Assembly: GCA_022497145.1 (NCBI GenBank) | Contig: MU385878.1 | Location: forward strand, 186,001-250,000 | DNA length: 64,000 nucleotides | Direction of reading: 5' to 3' | DNA from: Rostrohypoxylon terebratum | Taxonomy: Eukaryota; Ascomycota; Sordariomycetes; Xylariales; Hypoxylaceae | Part shown: piece by piece, positions 58,433-64,000 of the stretch | Layout of the letters: each line of letters begins with the position of its first letter | Position numbering within the stretch: the first letter of the stretch is position 1 | Notes under the pieces: generated by a model | What the model saw: the letters and a program-made list of their open reading frames with translations, nothing else | Databases searched by the model: none | Told to the model about the DNA's origin: nothing | Translations under genes and position numbers: made by a program

Positions 58433-61400
58433 GAGGTGCGTTAGGTATGTGTTGCGTGGTTTGTAGGTGCGTGAGTGAAAGCCTTGGGGAGGTGTTCCCA
58501 CTAAGACGAAAACCCAAATATAAGTAGGTTAATGAGCGATAATCTTATTAAAGGAATGACAGCAATGGAGAAGACGATGAAGGTGACGAAGGTGACGAAG
58601 ACGGTGAAGACGACAACAATAGTGACAATGATAGTAAAAAGATAAAACCATACGCACGGTCGCAAACTCAGGCTGTTTTTTTATTTTAAAAAAATAACAA
58701 TGCGACGAACGAGCGCCGGATGAGAAAATAGATGAATTGGTGATGTTGTACGGAGTTGTCAACGAAAGCTCTGCTAAATCTGATGTTAGAATTAGGAACC
58801 TTAGAACACTAAGAATGGATATCTTGAACTCAATAAAGGTAACCTCCAAAACCTGGCTGGGGGTAAGGTACTTGACTTTTTTTTGGTAGTGGGCGGATTT
58901 ATTTGTTCCAATCAGGTCAGACTTTAGGCCTGTACCTCGCGCCTAATGGGCAATGGCGGAATCCCGTCAGGATGGTTAGACCTACCAGGTCGCAGAACGG
59001 GCCGCAGAAGGAAAGCCCCAATTTGATTCGGTCGAATGACTGCAGCTGCCCTCTACTGTTTCTTCAGTGCTTAGGGCTCTTTCCAAAATCCGTGTATTGA
59101 TGTATTGATGTATCGATGTAGGTGTGTAACTTGGAAGTGTGTAAGTGTGTAAGTGTGTATTATGTGCGCACGTTTGGAAGTTTGGTGCCTGCCCCTTCAA
59201 AGTTACAGAGATTGTTTTGAGGCTTACAGAAGTAAGAAGTAATATTCGTTAAAACCTTGGAAGTTCTTGCTACTTTTTCCCCCCTCTCAGTTTCTCGAAT
59301 AGGCAACTCCTAGACTTCAAAAGGGTTCGCATATGATTTGCGGGATAACTACATATACATACATATAAGCATATATGCTAAAGAAAAATAAATAAAGACA
59401 ACGTGCTTATTATGAAGGAATAGGTATTATTATGAGGTAAATTTGAATATAGATTTGGGCAGGAATGCAATAAACATGTTTATAGGTAGATCATAAGACT
59501 TACCCAGGTACGGTGATGATTCGTTAAAGTCGTTATGCGCTAACAATGTCCGGCGGAATGGTAAAGCGACCATAAAATGTGGCAGTGTCGCGGTATAATA
59601 TGATAATATGTGAATGGGTGTGAGCGTTTGAGCGTGTGAGCGTGTGGTGTGTACTTGGTCTATGTAGATAAGTAGGCAAATGTCAGGTGAGAGCAGATGA
59701 ATTTCAAGGGTTCCCAAGGCGATCGTGACGGCTTCGCGATCTAGGGTCTAGGAATATCCGGGGGACGAGAGGCCACAGATGTATTTTTTCTCGGACGTCT
59801 GTGATTTTTCCCCGTCTTTATTTTTGGAATTTTTGGGTTCTTGAACGGGTTTGCTGTGCCGCCCCTGATGGCAACAAATGCGGCGTAGAAGAAGGGTTTC
59901 TAGCCGAACCGATGCTTTTGCTCGGTCCGTTTGCCGGTGACGTGCAAAACCAAGTAGGGAGGGTGAGGTAATTTGTAGCTTATACCTGGAGGGTTCAAAG
60001 CTTTTGTAACTTCTAGATGCGTCAAGACTTGTGAGATTGCGAGTAGTCCTGAAATTCCAAAATCTTTAAATTGCGTAGCACTCCCTGACTCAAAATATGC
60101 CTTTCCCTTGTAAAATCTTCAGCCTGTAGGTACGAGCATTCGCCGGACGATACGGAGCTTGAGATGTATCCAAAGGCTCCTAGCTTTGACGTGGCAGGCT
60201 TTCTGATCCCTCAAATGACAAATTCGACTGTGGCTTGTCCCGAAAACGTGGTACGCTTCGGGTAGACTTGTTAATTAGCTTGCTCGGCTTGCCGGCTCGG
60301 GCTGGCTGCGCATGCACCATACACAGAGGGTCCGGGCGAGGATGCCGAGAGAGTTCAAGATTGCATGCGGCTTTGTAAATGCGATGTAATGAGGCAATCG
60401 TTGGATCGAATATTTCAATGAGCAACTCACTACCTATTAGGTAAATACGGTTGAAGAAAGCGTTGGTCGAAAATGCGAGTCAGCGGTATGTTATTACTTA
60501 TGTTAGTGGGGCGGTCAGCTTTATTTCTTTTTTTTCTTTTCCCTCCTTCCTTTTCCTTTTTCCCCTGGCTTTATTTTTTCTCTTCTCTTCTTCCCCCCTC
60601 CCTTCTCCTTCGAGTTTCTGCTTCAGGTTGCTTGCTGGATGCCAATCAAGTCAACGGGACCTTCGGTTTGGACCCAACTGGCGAGGTCCAGAGTACGTAG
60701 TACAACACCGCAGGTACGGGATAAGTGTTGTACGCGTGTATGCTTTTTTTTCTTCTCTCCCTCCCACCTCTATTTTGTATTGTACCTATACAAATACCTC
60801 TAGAATCCTTTGCTTCCGTGTTAACCCTCGGAGGCATGGGGGTCACGTTGGATGGATGGATTGTACAAGCTGGGGCTAATAAGGCACCTGATGCACGCAA
60901 CGCAAGCGTGCAAGGTCCTTCCGGCTCAGATGACGGGGTACCCGTCAGCTAATCACGATGCCGATGGCTTGACCCAAGGCTCTGGGCACTCAGCTTCTAT
61001 TTCCCCTCCTTGTCTAGACAAGGGTTGCCCTTTAGCGTGCGCCAGTTTGTTCTCACACCGCCGCTTTTCCCTCGATGGACACCCAGCGAGGGGACACACT
61101 TATGTATAACCTGCTATGCTATTAACCTGTTCAGCCGGTCTTAGGACGCTGTTGGTAACCTAATGCGTGCAAGCATGAGATTTTCTAGGCGCCAGCCGTT
61201 CGCACTAAGCCTTTTCCTGAACGGGAATGCAGTAACGGAATACAAGGCGAACGGATAGATCCCAACGTAGTGGCTCAACGGGGTGGCCCGAAACTCTGAT
61301 CAACGGCCTGCCACTGTAGTGACTGCACAATGCTTTTTCACTGGAGAACGCCAAATAAACAAATGCCGTCGAACCATCACCACCACCACCATCATCACCC

Positions 61401-64000
61401 GGCCTCGGCTTGCTATAATAAGGAAATGATGGTATTGATTGAAGGGGTCATGAAACTGCGCCTTTTAGTTTCCGTGCCCTTTATAACGATTCAATAGTAC
61501 GGGTCCTCGTAAAAAGAAGAAAGTAGCTATACTTGCACGTCGCGACACGGAGAGATCCAGCAAGGAATTTCCACCCCAGAACCCTGGCTGGGGGGGGGGT
61601 GCGGTAAACCAAAACCAAATCAAGTCGTCCCCTTAACGTTTGCGGGATGCGCTACGCAGTAATTGTTGCCTATCGGGTATAATAGACGAACCGGTCCTTA
61701 ATTGTAGTGGTGAAGTGTTTAGATGTGTGATTGATTGCCCTTGTTCGGTTGGAACTTCTGTACAAGAAGTGTGAGTAGTCGCTCTCATCCGCCTATGTGC
61801 AACTTCAGAGGTGCATGAGTATAAGGTCCACAGACGAACGTCGCCGTTTAGACGTGGCAACGATAGCAAGAAAATACGGTCAAGATAAAGATATATTGGC
61901 AATATCTATTCTTCTGAGCAATCGAACGTCATGTCAAGTCCAAAAGGTAGAGAATGTTTACATCTTGTTAAGGATGCCGGCTTTACCAGGATGAAGGATT
62001 TTAAAGGAAACCTGGAAAGAGGGCCGGTAGCGGCGGACGAATAGTCATTGCGCTAGGTAGCCATTGCTACGGTAAGCCTTGAAACGTCGTACGGGCGGTC
62101 GATGAGCGGCTGTTGTGCAACATCCAAACGATTATAAAACCCCTGAGGCCATATGCAAGACGGAGTGGGATAGGACGGAGTGGATGGTTGGGCAGATGGA
62201 AGACGGCGGGGTCCTGAGTGTATGGAGTGTGTAGTGTATACTAGGTAGTGTATGTGTTTTCGCGCTTGCTACTGCGGTTAAGTCGGTTCTGGTGCACAAT
62301 AATGAAGGTGGGTAAGTTGTTTCTGCATGGTCTTTCCCAATTACCACCTCACTCGCTACCTTGTGATCTTTCACCGTGGACAATCTCCATAAGAGAGCAC
62401 TACTGCGAACGGAATAATACCCGTTCTTTCGTCATATCCCCGCGTCCCTTGTCTTACGAGCTCGCAATGTTGAACCACACCCCGAAAAAAAAAATTATGT
62501 TGGAGGCTGTGCGGTACGAAGCAGTTTTGTCTAGGCCGTCGAAGTATCTCTCGCATGGCTTCTTAAAGGTCCACCCACCCGAGACCTGGAGACTTTTGTT
62601 ACATAGTACTAATTACTTTGCTACACCCTCGTTATGTCCCCATTGGTTCTGATGCACCCCAGCGATTAGATTGGCACACGCAGTCAGCCTCGGTCTTGTC
62701 CTCATATGTGGGGTGCAGGAAATCTCATCAAACTCGCCGTGACAGCCCTATCATCGTTATTATCGTCTTTCGCTAAGTATCTATTAGTATGTAGGTATTA
62801 AGAGGGTGCTTGGAAAGGTACCTGGAATTGTTTTTGTTTTATTCGCGATTAGCAGGAGAGGCGTTAATGGCTGGCGCGTTGATAGATACCCCAGCCAATA
62901 TGGTTAACTAGTCGCTGTTAAAACGGATAATCAAATATTATAAGTTGTCTTTATGGTATGGTGCGGTATGGTGTGGTATGTATCATGTTTCAGAGTATGC
63001 AATAATGCCTATTCTTTCACTCTGTGATGGTGTTCTAGAATATGTTACAGCGGTACAAGAACCCTAGATTAAGGTACGTGGTATTAATGCCATACCTACA
63101 TGTGAGAAGCTCCCAATAAGATGACTACATGGCGAAAAGCTAATATTACGTGCTCTCCGTGTTATATGTTGCATTAAGATCATTTGCGTTGGTGTTCACT
63201 ATAGGCACCCCATATATAAATGGGTATCTTACACATTCATGGGGCCTACGGGGAAATAGCGAGACCCGAGAGCCGGACGGGCGGGTTCGCCGGAGACGTG
63301 AGTAAGCAAGGGAATCGATAGGTAGGTACGTAATTTAAAAAAAAAATGGCAACTGAGATAGAGCTGTGTCATGCATCCCTAATAGAACTAACGATTCGAG
63401 AATCTGCAAGGTTTGTTGGAAAGGTGTGAGCTATAAAATATTAGTAAAGGATTCCAGACAGGTATCAGGCAATAATAACTAAATACCCACTTAGAGAAAT
63501 AATACCTACGGCATAATGAAATACAAATAGCGTCATGTAAGTTCAGACTGAAGAATAGGGCATAAAATCGATTTTAGCAAGATTCCACGTACCACGTACA
63601 AAGTTCCCCGACTCGGCACCACCATCCGCATTGCATACTATTACCTAGGTTAGGTCCTAGGATTCCATGAGCTGAGCGAACCTGCAGCAACCTTGAGGTT
63701 TGAGAAGTCTGGAGCCTGGGGGCCTGGGGGCCTGGAAGGTCTGGGAGTCGAAAATGCCTACCTACTATTAGTAGCATCCATATACCCAGGTATTGTACTA
63801 CTTATCGTTGGATGCCCTATAAGGAGCTTCCTGTAAGTAATGGTAGATCCTCCCGTAGTCGGGTCGCCATTAGCTCCTTTCTCAGAGCTTCAGCCGTCCC
63901 CGCTCCCCTACTGCGTTACATCCATTGCGCTGATTGCATAACGCTAGCTATGTAGGGTAATTTAGTTTTCCAGGTCCGTCTCTTTATCCCTCCGTTTGGT

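Larger units (their letters stand above)
55659..64000. other. 8.3-kb region of simple sequence and no supportable gene
   Basis: The first part probably contains the promoter and a long leader of the Zn2Cys6 gene. Seen are a purine tract (about 56127-56179), an AT-rich tract (about 56580-56695), an AGGT repeat (57142-57162), an A25 run (57795-57819), a degenerate gatg/gatgg repeat (about 58331-58432), a gacgaaggt-like repeat (about 58569-58640) and a CAC/CAT tract (about 61375-61400). No open frame has convincing coding features, and I see no transposase. Confidence 0.5.

Noticed and set aside
60451..60879. 142-codon plus-strand frame in the right gene-poor region
   Set aside because: Phe/Ser/Leu-rich stretch created by a pyrimidine tract; no domain and no exon structure.

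Overview
This window comes from a filamentous ascomycete fungus (Pezizomycotina). The protein genes are broken by many short GT-AG introns of about 40-430 bp. The tRNA genes carry introns next to the anticodon. The proteins read as fungal orthologues, including PMT1-subfamily mannosyltransferase, PAN3, ARPC4, Ubp6, Rim2 carrier, Shb17-type phosphatase and two Zn2Cys6 regulators. The overall look is closest to Sordariomycetes or relatives, but I cannot fix genus or class from sequence alone. No bacterial operons, CRISPR array, plasmid or virus genes are visible.

Layout. Bases 1-7.4 kb are gene-poor and hold two intron-containing tRNA genes (Ile-AAT and Pro-CGG). From 7.4 to 24.2 kb lies a gene-dense block: a two-domain GFA protein (-), PMT1-type protein O-mannosyltransferase (-), splicing factor SF3A1 (+), a UBX/UAS membrane-hairpin protein (-), PAN3 (+) and LSM7 (-). 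From 24.2 to 29.3 kb there are no convincing genes, but there is a 293-bp MITE with TA target duplication and a possible gene relic. From 29.3 to 49.8 kb a second gene block holds a Zn2Cys6 protein (+), a Rim2-type mitochondrial carrier (+), sorting nexin 3 (-), an RRM protein (-), ARPC4 (-), Ubp6/USP14 (+), a small one-membrane-segment protein (-), a tentative hypothetical gene (-) and an Shb17-type histidine phosphatase (+). A second Zn2Cys6 regulator (-) lies at 54.4-55.7 kb. The last 8.3 kb are simple-sequence-rich and show no supportable gene.

The genes are mostly housekeeping and do not form one pathway. There is a loose RNA-metabolism theme: SF3A1, PAN3, LSM7 and an RRM protein. There is also a protein-quality-control theme: the UBX protein and Ubp6. 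I found no gene cluster that would make an obvious new system.

The most interesting signal is in PAN3. Two alternative 3' splice sites, both in frame, bracket an exactly 202-codon stop-free cassette between the CCCH finger and the PAM2 motif. Other points of note are an ARPC4 gene whose first exon is only the ATG and whose first intron appears to be GC-AG, a tidy MITE, an RGG-rich N-terminal tail on LSM7, and a strongly over-represented non-coding palindrome ACCTAGGT.

Exon coordinates were derived by hand from splice consensus, reading frame and family resemblance; no search was run.
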